Shown here in pieces: positions 1 through 6,874 of a stretch of 64,000 bases of DNA. The DNA lies in NCBI RefSeq assembly GCF_024584785.1, contig NZ_CP074112.1, positions 1,860,001 through 1,924,000 of the forward strand, in the 5' to 3' direction. The DNA is from Idiomarina loihiensis. GTDB taxonomy: Bacteria > Pseudomonadota > Gammaproteobacteria > Enterobacterales > Alteromonadaceae. Within the stretch, counting starts at the first letter, position 1. Every line of letters starts with the position of its first letter. The notes beneath the pieces are model-generated. The model worked only from the letters and a program-made list of their open reading frames with translations, was not told the DNA's origin and did not search any database. The translations under genes and the position numbers were made by a program.

Positions 1-43
1 ATTACCTTTCAGGTCAAGCGACAGCGCACGGTCGCGGGCTTAT
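1..43 (-). other. Intergenic leader of the next minus-strand gene
   Basis: Read on the minus strand, these 43 bases follow the rlmN stop codon and end with an AAAGG purine run close to the window edge. That is what a ribosome binding site for a gene starting just outside the window would look like. In relatives rlmN is usually followed by a pilF/pilW-type gene, but nothing here proves it. Confidence 0.3.
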
Positions 44-1177
44 TTACAGCGCCTTGACATCGATGCCATCGCCACCGCGTTGGGCTTGCTGCTTTTTCAG
101 AATCCGTTTGGTGCGGTCAATCACATCGCCGACTAACTGGCCGCATGCGGCATCAATATCATCGCCACGAGTACGACGGACGACGACGATGTAGCCTTTT
201 TCCATCAGCACTTTGGCAAAACGGTCAATGCGTGAGTTGCTGGAGCGCCCGTAATCAGAGCCCGGGAATGGGTTAAATGGGATCAGGTTGATCTTGCTCG
301 GGGTATCTTTCAATAACTCGGCAAGTTCCGCGGCCTGTTCCATCGAATCGTTGATATGATCCAGCATTACGTATTCGATGGTGATGTTTTTATTGGCTTT
401 AGAGCCTTCGATGTAATCGCGGCTAGCTTTTAAAAACTCTTGAATATTGTACTTTTTATTGATGGGTACGATTTCGTTACGTAGCTCATCGTTGGGCGCA
501 TGCAAAGAGATCGCAAGAGCCACGTCGATTTGTTCTTTGAGCTTATATAAAGCCGGCACCACGCCAGAGGTGCTTAGAGTGACGCGACGTTTGGACAAAC
601 CAAAAGCGTTGTCGTCGAGCATCAGATCCATGGCTGGCACCACATTGGTCAGGTTGAGCAAGGGCTCGCCCATGCCCATCATCACTACGTTCGTCACGGC
701 TTTCACGCCGGTATCGCCAAAGGCACCTAGCAGTTTGTTCACCCGCCACACCTGGCCAATGATTTCGGCCACGCGCAAGTTCCGGTTGAACCCTTGCTGC
801 GCCGTTGAGCAGAAAGTGCATTCTAGTGCACAACCTACCTGCGAACTCACGCACAAAGTGGCGCGGTCACGATCTGGGATCCAAACCGTCTCCACGTCTT
901 GGCCATCAAACAAGGTCATCGCGAACTTGATGGTGCCATCGGCAGACTGCTGCTGCAGCCGCACTTCCGGGGCACGCACCTCGGCAACTTGCTTAAGCTT
1001 TTCGCGCAACGCCTTGTTAAGGTTGGTCATTCGGTCAAAATCATCAATGCAGAAATGATACAACCACTTCATCACCTGATCAGCGCGAAATGGTTTTTCG
1101 CCCAATTCTTGAAAGAACTCACGCATTGCGGCGCGGTTCAAATCGAGCAAATTCACTTTTTTATCAACTGCATTCAT
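44..1177 (-). CDS. rlmN: 23S rRNA (adenine2503-C2)/tRNA methyltransferase RlmN
   Basis: Radical-SAM enzyme that methylates C2 of A2503 in 23S rRNA and of A37 in some tRNAs. The 377-aa protein carries the cluster-binding CxxxCxxC motif (CALECTFC) after a conserved SSQVG segment, the GMGEPLLN motif, and near the C-terminus the cysteine of DAACGQ that forms the methyl-carrying intermediate in this family. Length is normal. The start ATGAATGCA is used; a second in-frame ATG lies later. It lies downstream of ndk on the same strand, the usual ndk-rlmN order of gammaproteobacteria, but here the 150-bp gap holds an inverted-repeat/heptamer element. Confidence 0.97.
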   Translation of the reverse strand: MNAVDKKVNLLDLNRAAMREFFQELGEKPFRADQVMKWLYHFCIDDFDRMTNLNKALREKLKQVAEVRAPEVRLQQQSADGTIKFAMTLFDGQDVETVWIPDRDRATLCVSSQVGCALECTFCSTAQQGFNRNLRVAEIIGQVWRVNKLLGAFGDTGVKAVTNVVMMGMGEPLLNLTNVVPAMDLMLDDNAFGLSKRRVTLSTSGVVPALYKLKEQIDVALAISLHAPNDELRNEIVPINKKYNIQEFLKASRDYIEGSKANKNITIEYVMLDHINDSMEQAAELAELLKDTPSKINLIPFNPFPGSDYGRSSNSRIDRFAKVLMEKGYIVVVRRTRGDDIDAACGQLVGDVIDRTKRILKKQQAQRGGDGIDVKAL

Positions 1178-1206
1178 TTAATTAAAACCTTAGTGCGATA
1201 TTGGGT

Positions 1207-1306
1207 ATTCGTAATTCGTGGTTCGTACGTTCACTTCGTTCACTGTTCGTCCGCTACGCTATTCGCGAACAGCGCAAAGCGCGGACGAACAGCGAAGCGT
1301 ACGAAT
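1207..1306. repeat. Heptamer and inverted-repeat element between rlmN and ndk
   Basis: Three head-to-tail 7-mers, ATTCGTA, ATTCGTG and GTTCGTA (1207-1227), lead into an imperfect inverted repeat. GTTCGTCCGC at 1245-1254 pairs exactly with GCGGACGAAC at 1281-1290, and the array's ATTCGTA is mirrored by TACGAAT at 1300-1306. A related copy lies at 60480-60530 next to ispB. It may form a transcript hairpin between ndk and rlmN; function unknown. Confidence 0.75.
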
Positions 1307-1326
1307 AACGATTAACGCTCTTACTA

Positions 1327-1758
1327 TTAACGAGTACGAGCGCAGATTTCTTCGTCGCTGAAGAAGTACGCGATTTCACGTGCTGCTGATTCTACTGCGT
1401 CAGAACCGTGTACTGCGTTCTCATCGATAGATACAGCATAGTCTGCGCGCAAGGTACCTGCCAGTGCGTCAGCTGGGTTGGTAGCACCCATGATATCGCG
1501 GTGACGTTTAACCGCGTTGTCGCCTTCAAGTACTTGCACCATGATTGGGCCAGAGGTCATGAAATCTACCAACGCGCGGAAGAAAGGACGCTCTTTGTGT
1601 TCAGCGTAGAAGCCTTCTGCTTGCTCAGTGCTCAGGTGCATCATTTTAGCTGCAACGATACGGAAACCAGCAGTTTCGAAACGGTTGTAGATAGCGCCGA
1701 TGACGTTTTTGCCAACAGCGTCTGGCTTGATAATTGATAAAGTGCGCTCTAAAGCCAT
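1327..1758 (-). CDS. ndk: Nucleoside diphosphate kinase
   Basis: Transfers the gamma phosphate of ATP to nucleoside diphosphates through a phosphohistidine. The 143-aa protein begins [15 protein letters not shown], the family's usual N-terminus, and contains the active-site segment [12 protein letters not shown] with the catalytic histidine. The start at 1758 is chosen because GGAG lies 6 bases upstream; a four-codon longer reading is possible but has no better site. Length equals that of typical bacterial Ndk. In related genomes ndk usually follows the isc operon directly; here about 11.7 kb of other genes separate fdx from ndk. Confidence 0.97.
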   Translation of the reverse strand: MALERTLSIIKPDAVGKNVIGAIYNRFETAGFRIVAAKMMHLSTEQAEGFYAEHKERPFFRALVDFMTSGPIMVQVLEGDNAVKRHRDIMGATNPADALAGTLRADYAVSIDENAVHGSDAVESAAREIAYFFSDEEICARTR

Positions 1759-2154
1759 GATTTTCTCCAATCAAGTTTAAAAGTTAAAGGGTCAAAATCT
1801 TAGTCGCGCGGATTATACATGAACGCCGCTGGCGCGGCTAGTGCGGGAGGAACTTGCGGACCCAGCTCCGGAGCTGGGTCCGCAAGTCTTTCAAGAGGAG
1901 GTGGTAAAATAGCTCATCGGTAATTCACGGCTGAGTGCAAAAGGCACGGCAGTGGCGGGATGCGGTTGCTGATAGAAATTGTTTGATGGTGGGTGAAGCT
2001 GAGTGATTGGCTGCTTGTTGCGGCTGAATTTACGGTACTGAGGCGCTTACGGTTGTAGGTGGTTTGCGCCAATTACCGGCGCAGTTTGGCGGACATTAGG
2101 GCTAGTTAGTCACTTACACCTGCACTTTTTATCATTAGAATAAGGATGTTATCT
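1759..2154. other. Intergenic region with palindrome; otherwise nothing recognised
   Basis: About 400 bases between divergent ndk and the outer-membrane protein gene. It holds the 36-bp palindrome at 1852-1887 and, presumably, promoters for both flanking genes, but I could not place either with confidence. No ORF with a credible start was seen between 1905 and 2140. Confidence 0.5.
1846..1888. repeat. Palindromic repeat, intergenic copy
   Basis: A perfect 36-bp palindrome (1852-1887), each arm being ACTTGCGGACCCAGCTCC or its complement. With flanks, 43 bases (1846-1888) are identical to the minus strand of 3656-3698, inside the sensor-kinase gene. The copy here lies between ndk and the outer-membrane gene. 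It behaves as a dispersed palindromic element. Confidence 0.9.
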
Positions 2155-2772
2155 ATGCATGGTTTAGGACGAGTTTTGGTGGTTGGGACGCTGGCTTTGG
2201 CGCTGCAAGGGTTGGCCAGCGGCACTGCGCAAGCGCGTAGTTACGGTTATCGACCGGCGCCGCCACCGGCTCCCTCGTTTGATTTTTTGAATGCCGGTTT
2301 TGCTAGTGGTAAATGGGGCGATGACTGGGCCAACGGCGCTATTGTGGGCGCATCTTTTATGTTGACCGATGCTTGGTTTGGCTACCTGAATGCGGACCGC
2401 GAGAGTCTGGATGACGCCTCGATGACGACCCTTAATGCGGGCTTGGGATACGCCCACAGTTACCGTCAGAACACGGTGATTTATGGCGGCTTTGGCTTTA
2501 TTCAGGGGCGGATTGATTGGGGTGACCAAGCTGATGCTATCGGGGCAGTGACCGAGTCTGGCTACGAACTCAATGTTGGCGTGCGCCATCGGGTGAATCA
2601 GCAGTTAGAGCTTGATGCGCGCTTTGGCCATGTGGATCTCGGCGCCGGAGACCAAAATTTGCGTTTGCTTGGGCGCTACTATGTGAATCAACGCTGGGCG
2701 GTGGAGCTCGGCTACACCTTTGTTAATTCCGACAGTGCTTTGGCGCAAGTCGGTTTCAGCTATCATTTTTAA
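2155..2772 (+). CDS. Outer-membrane beta-barrel protein of unknown role
   Basis: A 205-aa exported protein. An N-terminal signal peptide (VLVVGTLALALQGLASG, cleaved near AQA) is followed by alternating hydrophobic/polar strands rich in Gly, Tyr and Asn, and the chain ends in VGFSYHF, with the C-terminal aromatic residue used by outer-membrane barrels for BAM recognition. About eight strands are likely, as in small porin-like or OmpA-barrel proteins. The ATG at 2155 is preferred over that at 2146 because AAGGA sits at 2142-2146 with an 8-base spacing. It is convergent with the two-component operon. The specific role is not recognised. Confidence 0.75.
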   Translation: MHGLGRVLVVGTLALALQGLASGTAQARSYGYRPAPPPAPSFDFLNAGFASGKWGDDWANGAIVGASFMLTDAWFGYLNADRESLDDASMTTLNAGLGYAHSYRQNTVIYGGFGFIQGRIDWGDQADAIGAVTESGYELNVGVRHRVNQQLELDARFGHVDLGAGDQNLRLLGRYYVNQRWAVELGYTFVNSDSALAQVGFSYHF

Positions 2773-2794
2773 TTGGGTTTGATGTTTTCTGCCG

Positions 2795-2826
2795 GTTGCG
2801 GTCGTCAGCACGACGGCCGCAGTTTT
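2795..2826 (+). terminator. Possible weak terminator after the barrel gene
   Basis: An imperfect hairpin pairs TGCGGTCGT with ACGACGGCCGCA, with a small bulge, followed by only four T residues. It lies between the convergent barrel and kinase genes. The short T run makes this a weak call. Confidence 0.3.
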
Positions 2827-2840
2827 AAGTTTAAGCTCAG

Positions 2841-4331
2841 TTATAAGTTGAAACGCAACTGTACTTGTAAGCCACCGAGGTGGCTAGGTCCCAACTGCAT
2901 CTCCACGCCATACAAATGCGCCAGCTCGGCCGCAACCGTTAAGCCAATTCCACTACCCTGCACCGACATGTCATGACGTTTGCCTCTTGCTAAAGCTTGC
3001 TGGCACTGCTCGTCGGTCATACCTGGGCCATCATCATCGATTTGTAGCAACAGCGTTGGTGGTGCTGCCGTGGCATCAGCCACGCCTTTAACGTTGCCAG
3101 TAACTTTGCCAGTGACGTTGCCAGAGACTGTGGCAGCGGTGGTGGTAGAGATAGTGGCGCTGAAACTCAGTTGCTGATGGGAATATTTCAAGGCATTTTC
3201 TAACAGGTTGCCGACAATTTCTTGTAAATCCGGTGCTGCTACGGGTACGGCGATGGCGGCTAGCTGCGGCTGGTCAAGCTGGCTGTAACTGAACTTGCGT
3301 TGGCGCTGCTTGGCCATGCTGGCGATGGCTGCGAGGATCGGCTGTAGCGCTGCTTGCAGATTCGCATGAGCCGCGAGCTGGTGAGTACCTACTGCGGCTG
3401 CGCGCGCTAAATGGTGCTGTACCACTTGGTCCATACGATGGATTTCTCGAGTGAATTCAGCAGCAAGCTGCGGCGGTAGTTCGGCTAGTTGGCTTTGCAT
3501 CACCGCCAACGGCGTTTTGAGGCTATGGGCCAAATTCGCAGCGGCGGCACGGCTGTGTTCAAGCAGCTTTTCATCGCGCTCAAGCACGTCGTTAAGTGCC
3601 TCAGCTAACGGTTTGAGCTCACTGCTTAGAGCGGCGCTATCGAGCCGCGATGAGGGACTTGCGGACCCAGCTCCGGAGCTGGGTCCGCAAGTTCCTCCAT
3701 GGCGGAGACGCTGTAGTTGGTGGCTAAGGCTGGCGAGGGGGGCGAGTACCCAGCGCAGTTGGACAGCGAGAAACAGCAGTAAGACGGCGGCTAGGCCGGC
3801 TAGCGCGAGCCACAACACTTGGTTAAAGGCGGCAACTTCGCGGTCTATTTCGGCCACGGGGCCGCCCACCATCACATGAATCGGCTGTTCTAGCTGGGCG
3901 AGCAAATAATCTCGTTCGGAGACGCGTAAGGCTTGCTGCTGGGGGCCAATGCCGGGGCGCAAGATCAAGTTATTCACAACGCCATCAACGCTCGGTTGCA
4001 AGCGTTGGTCCCACAGCGATCGCGACAGCGCGAGGGTTTGTTCGGCACTGCTGATCTGCCAATACCACCCCGAGTAAATCTCATGAAAGCGATGGTCACC
4101 TAACTTATCTTGAACTTCTAATTCGCCCATGGCGTTCACTTCTAAGGCAGCCACCAGCACGTTCTGCCAAGCCGTGAGGCGAGCATCGAACGACGCGGTA
4201 ACGGAGCGTTCGAAGGCATGACTGAGGGCCCATCCTGCGCTAGGCAGAGCTACCAACAGCAACACCAGGCCAGCGATTATCGTGCGCTGACGTATGCTGA
4301 TGGGTGGTACCGTGCGAGTCGCTTTTGGCAT
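2841..4331 (-). CDS. Sensor histidine kinase, PhoQ/QseC-like
   Basis: Membrane kinase of 496 aa that pairs with the response regulator just upstream. Features in order: TM1 (about 18-34), a periplasmic sensor region (about 35-165), TM2 (about 173-190), a HAMP-like linker, the H-box LAHSLKTPLAV with phospho-accepting His about residue 269, the N-box GNLLENALKYS, and ATP-lid motifs DDDGPGM and GSGIGLTVA. The start at 4331 lies one base after the regulator's stop, indicating translational coupling; a longer upstream reading would run inside the regulator gene. Residues about 212-226 are encoded by a dispersed palindromic repeat, giving an unusual Gly/Ser-rich linker before the dimerisation helix. 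The signal sensed is unknown; linkage to PepSY proteins suggests an envelope stimulus. Confidence 0.9.
   Translation of the reverse strand: MPKATRTVPPISIRQRTIIAGLVLLLVALPSAGWALSHAFERSVTASFDARLTAWQNVLVAALEVNAMGELEVQDKLGDHRFHEIYSGWYWQISSAEQTLALSRSLWDQRLQPSVDGVVNNLILRPGIGPQQQALRVSERDYLLAQLEQPIHVMVGGPVAEIDREVAAFNQVLWLALAGLAAVLLLFLAVQLRWVLAPLASLSHQLQRLRHGGTCGPSSGAGSASPSSRLDSAALSSELKPLAEALNDVLERDEKLLEHSRAAAANLAHSLKTPLAVMQSQLAELPPQLAAEFTREIHRMDQVVQHHLARAAAVGTHQLAAHANLQAALQPILAAIASMAKQRQRKFSYSQLDQPQLAAIAVPVAAPDLQEIVGNLLENALKYSHQQLSFSATISTTTAATVSGNVTGKVTGNVKGVADATAAPPTLLLQIDDDGPGMTDEQCQQALARGKRHDMSVQGSGIGLTVAAELAHLYGVEMQLGPSHLGGLQVQLRFNL
3656..3698 (-). repeat. Palindromic repeat inside the kinase coding sequence
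   Basis: Second copy of the 43-bp element found at 1846-1888, with the 36-bp perfect palindrome at 3657-3692. The reading frame stays open through it and encodes GGTCGPSSGAGSASP. This recalls the protein-coding palindromic elements described in Rickettsia, though the sequence is unrelated as far as I can tell. Confidence 0.9.
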
Positions 4332-4332
4332 G

Positions 4333-5001
4333 TTAATCAACCGCTGGGGCTTGCACGCGATAGCCTTGGCCACGAATGGTTTCGATAAAATCACGGCCGA
4401 GTTTTTTGCGCAGTCGGGCAACTTGAACATCGATAACATTGGAGTCCGGCTCTTCGTCGCGGTCGTACACGTGGTCGTGTAACTCACTACGACTTACGAT
4501 ACGGCCACTAGCATGCATTAAGTAGCCGATTAACTTGGTTTCTTGTGCGGTAAGCTTAACCGGCATGCCCTGTTTGCTGAGCTGATTGGTGAGGGTGTCG
4601 AAGACCACCTCGCCAACGGTTAAATGCGGGTGGGCTTGGCCGTAACTGCGGCGGATCAGCGCCTTAACGCGCATTAATAATTCCGCCACCGCAAAAGGTT
4701 TCACCAGGTAGTCATCAGCGCCAGCATTAAAGCCGCTAGCTTTATCGGCCCACGTGCCGCGCGCGGTTAAAATGAGCGTGACGATACCAATGCCAGCTTG
4801 ACGCCAGCGCTGCAACCAATCGCTGCCTTGGCCGTCGGGGAGGCCCAAATCTAAGATCAGCAAATCAAACACTTCGGTGCTTAACAAATAGTCAGCCGCG
4901 GCGCCGGTACCGGCGTGGTCGACGTTATAGCCGGCCTCGGTCAGCACCTTGGTGAGGTTTTGCGCCAATTTGATATCGTCTTCAACAATCAAAATTTTCA
5001 T
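4333..5001 (-). CDS. OmpR-family response regulator, PhoP/QseB-like
   Basis: A 222-aa DNA-binding regulator. The receiver domain (1-115) starts MKILIVEDDIKLAQNL with the acidic pocket, the phospho-accepting Asp in LILDLGLPDG (about residue 51), the conserved Thr/Ser of LTARG and the Lys of LVKPF. The winged-helix domain (about 125-218) contains the ETKLIGYLM and VIDVQVARLRKKLG segments of OmpR/PhoB proteins. It is first in a two-gene operon with the sensor kinase (1-base gap). A 7-bp tandem array lies immediately upstream of its start, between it and the PepSY gene, so its own promoter may overlap the array. Confidence 0.93.
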   Translation of the reverse strand: MKILIVEDDIKLAQNLTKVLTEAGYNVDHAGTGAAADYLLSTEVFDLLILDLGLPDGQGSDWLQRWRQAGIGIVTLILTARGTWADKASGFNAGADDYLVKPFAVAELLMRVKALIRRSYGQAHPHLTVGEVVFDTLTNQLSKQGMPVKLTAQETKLIGYLMHASGRIVSRSELHDHVYDRDEEPDSNVIDVQVARLRKKLGRDFIETIRGQGYRVQAPAVD

Positions 5002-5008
5002 GCAAGTT

Positions 5009-5134
5009 ACTCATAACCGATGGTTCCTAGCTGATGATTTATAGCTGATGGTTCATAACCGATGGTTCCGAGCCCATCATTCATGGCCCATCATTCATGG
5101 CCGATAACTCATGGCTGTTTGCTCATGGCTTTTA
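5009..5134. repeat. 18-unit heptamer array reaching into a PepSY gene
   Basis: An uninterrupted run of 7-base units: ACTCATA, ACCGATG, GTTCCTA, GCTGATG, ATTTATA, GCTGATG, GTTCATA, ACCGATG, GTTCCGA, GCCCATC, ATTCATG and so on to GCTTTTA. A 14-bp higher-order period is visible (GCCCATC-ATTCATG twice). It fills the 107-bp gap between the response regulator and the PepSY gene and continues past the PepSY stop codon (5109-5111) into its last codons. Confidence 0.8.
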
Positions 5135-5459
5135 ACTGACGCCCTTCTACGCTCATAAGCTCGCCGGTACGGGCGGCAAATTCAAACTCGGCCCGTTGCC
5201 CTTGGGGGCCGATCATCTCTATCTCGTAGACGAGCATACCATCATCGTCTTCTAATTCTATCTCCACGATTTCGCCGTAATAGCGCTCGCGTAAATACGC
5301 CAAGATCACTTCTAACGACACCACCTCGCCCGCTTGCACTTGTTGGTACAAACGTTGCTGTTGCTTGTTGTCGGGCCAGGCACCCGCGGGCGCAGCCAGA
5401 GCCGCTTGCAGGCCCCAACTAAGACTGGTGACAAAGATGAGATAAGATAACTTGTTCAT
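5109..5459 (-). CDS. Exported PepSY-domain protein
   Basis: A 116-aa periplasmic protein with a signal peptide (LSYLIFVTSLSWGLQAALA, cleavage near AAPAG) and one PepSY domain: VSLEVILAYLRERYYGEIVEIELEDDDGMLVYEIEMIG, then the typical FAARTGELMSVEGRQL end. PepSY proteins are often co-located with PhoPQ-like systems and are thought to act as periplasmic inhibitors or modulators, though mechanism is rarely shown. The start at 5459 is chosen for the signal peptide; its ribosome binding site is weak, and a 12-codon longer version from 5495 is possible. The last codons lie in a heptamer array. It is divergent from the second PepSY gene. Confidence 0.82.
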   Translation of the reverse strand: MNKLSYLIFVTSLSWGLQAALAAPAGAWPDNKQQQRLYQQVQAGEVVSLEVILAYLRERYYGEIVEIELEDDDGMLVYEIEMIGPQGQRAEFEFAARTGELMSVEGRQLKAMSKQP

Positions 5460-5483
5460 GGCGCTAAGCTTACCCGAAAAAGG

Positions 5484-5521
5484 GTTCACGAACATGAACC
5501 AAACATGAACGAGTGGTTCAT
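5484..5521. promoter_or_regulatory. Candidate direct-repeat operator between PepSY genes
   Basis: On the minus strand GTTCAT occurs twice, separated by five bases (plus-strand ATGAAC at 5494-5499 and 5505-5510), an 11-bp period. This is the geometry of PhoP-type boxes, whose hexamer is (T/G)GTTTA. The palindrome GTTCACGAAC (5484-5493) and an inverted GTTCAT (5516-5521) flank it. It sits between two divergent PepSY genes beside the two-component operon, so the regulator is the obvious candidate ligand; this is inference. Confidence 0.5.
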
Positions 5522-5579
5522 ACTAGGCTCATTGATAGGCTGATAGGATAGCTGCAACATCAACAAAGGAGTACCGACT

Positions 5580-6038
5580 ATGACAAACAAAAGCTTGGTA
5601 GTAAGTTTAGCAGCCGTATTACTAATGGGCACAACTGCCGTAGTTGCAGCTAACTCAGCGGTTACCGCCAACAGCCAAATGGAGCAGTTGCAAGCGCTTA
5701 AGAATTACGGCTATACCCATGTTAATGAGCTGGAGTGGGATGATCATCGCCCGCAACTGGAAGTAGAAGGTTGGCTAGCCGATAACTGGTTTGCCGAAGT
5801 GACGTTTCAGGGTGCCGGAGCCGCAGCTGAAGTAAAGCGCGAGCGCAAGGAAAGTAAAATCGTACAGCCGTGGGGATTGACCTTGGCGCAAGTTGAACAA
5901 GTGATGCAACAGGCGAATAGTCAAGGCATGGCGGTGTTTGAAGAGATCTCAATTGATGATAGCGGTCGTATTGAGCTTGAAGGTGACAACGCCAACGGTC
6001 GTGAACTAGAGCTGCGTTTTCATATCCGCGAGCTGTAA
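5580..6038 (+). CDS. Exported PepSY-like protein
   Basis: A 152-aa periplasmic protein. The signal peptide runs LVVSLAAVLLMGTTAVVAANS. The mature part has two repeats of the PepSY fold's helix-strand pattern: MEQLQALKNYGYTHVNELEWD with a following beta hairpin, then LTLAQVEQVMQQANSQGMA with EEISIDDSGRIELEGDN and a final ELELRFHIREL. AAGGAG lies 8 bases before the ATG. Divergent from the other PepSY gene and probably controlled from the same regulatory gap by the adjacent two-component system. Precise function unknown. Confidence 0.8.
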   Translation: MTNKSLVVSLAAVLLMGTTAVVAANSAVTANSQMEQLQALKNYGYTHVNELEWDDHRPQLEVEGWLADNWFAEVTFQGAGAAAEVKRERKESKIVQPWGLTLAQVEQVMQQANSQGMAVFEEISIDDSGRIELEGDNANGRELELRFHIREL

Positions 6039-6080
6039 CTAACGCCCCCTCTCAGTAACGATAACAGCAACGATAACAAA

Positions 6081-6113
6081 CGGGTGGCCACGTGCGCGTG
6101 GTCGCTCGTTTTT
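6081..6113 (+). terminator. Rho-independent terminator after the PepSY gene
   Basis: A 12-bp stem, including three G-T wobbles, pairs 6081-6092 with 6097-6108 around a TGCG loop, followed by five T residues. It lies 43 bases after the PepSY stop and before msrA. Confidence 0.75.
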
Positions 6114-6242
6114 GTTGCTGTGGCTTGATCAGAGGCTTTACAAACTATGGCTGCAGGCGTAAAGTAACACCATCTAGTACAGGCATCTAGACGTCTATTC
6201 GCGGGATGTCTTTTCGTTCTTTTGCGACGGAGTTTACAAGTT

Positions 6243-6776
6243 ATGACGCAACAAATTACTTTAGGCGGCGGTTGTTTTTGGTGCCTTGAAGGCGCCTTCA
6301 AGCAAGTGCGTGGGGTATTAAAGGTGCAGTCCGGTTATGCCGGCGGCCATAAAGCCGAACCTACCTACGAAGATGTCTGCAAGGGCGATACCGGCCACGC
6401 TGAGGTGGTACAAATCACTTTTGAGCCGACCTCGCTGAGCCTGCGCGAGATTTATGAGATCTTTTTTGCACTGCATGATCCCACTCAGATCAACCGTCAA
6501 GGTAACGATATTGGCAGCCAATATCGCACCTCGATTTTCTATCAGACCGATGAGCAGCAGCGTTTGGCGCAAGAAATCATTACGGAAATGGAGCGCGAGC
6601 AAACCTGGGATGCGCCTATTGTGACCACCGTTGAGCCGCTGGAAAAATTCTGGCCGGCCGAGGAATATCACGACAACTACGTGGAACGTAATCCTGAAAA
6701 TGCCTACTGCCAAGCAGTGGTACATCCTAAGTTGGCGAAGTTTAAGAGGACTTTTGCTGAGAAACTTGACGGCTAA
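6243..6776 (+). CDS. msrA: Peptide methionine-S-sulfoxide reductase MsrA
   Basis: Reduces the S epimer of methionine sulfoxide in proteins and so repairs oxidative damage. The 177-aa protein starts TQQITLGGGCFWCLEGAF with the catalytic GCFW cysteine; HAEVVQI, the glutamate-containing segments and the HDPTQINRQGNDIGSQYRT block are family hallmarks, and AYCQAV near the C-terminus carries a possible resolving cysteine. The start at 6243 follows GGAG with a 10-base spacing and gives the family's usual N-terminus. No signal peptide, so cytosolic. Single gene between two terminators. Confidence 0.95.
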   Translation: MTQQITLGGGCFWCLEGAFKQVRGVLKVQSGYAGGHKAEPTYEDVCKGDTGHAEVVQITFEPTSLSLREIYEIFFALHDPTQINRQGNDIGSQYRTSIFYQTDEQQRLAQEIITEMEREQTWDAPIVTTVEPLEKFWPAEEYHDNYVERNPENAYCQAVVHPKLAKFKRTFAEKLDG

Positions 6777-6804
6777 TGTTTGCGGTTAATATTTGCAGTT
6801 AATA

Positions 6805-6837
6805 AAAAAGGGCTTACCCGATGGGTAAGCCCTTTTT
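6805..6837. terminator. Bidirectional terminator between msrA and the lipoprotein gene
   Basis: Perfect hairpin: AAAAAGGGCTTACCC, loop GAT, GGGTAAGCCCTTTTT. The A tract on one side and T tract on the other let it serve msrA (plus) and the convergent lipoprotein gene (minus). Confidence 0.9.
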
Positions 6838-6874
6838 GCTTTCCAACCTATCTTCCTAGTTGTTTTCCAAGCCT

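Noticed and set aside
447-1058. Plus-strand ORF of 203 aa opposite rlmN
   Set aside because: It is antisense to a complete, well-conserved rlmN and has no recognisable domain or ribosome binding site.
4332-4487. N-terminal extension of the sensor kinase
   Set aside because: It lies within the response-regulator coding region in another frame; the ATG one base after that stop begins the real protein.
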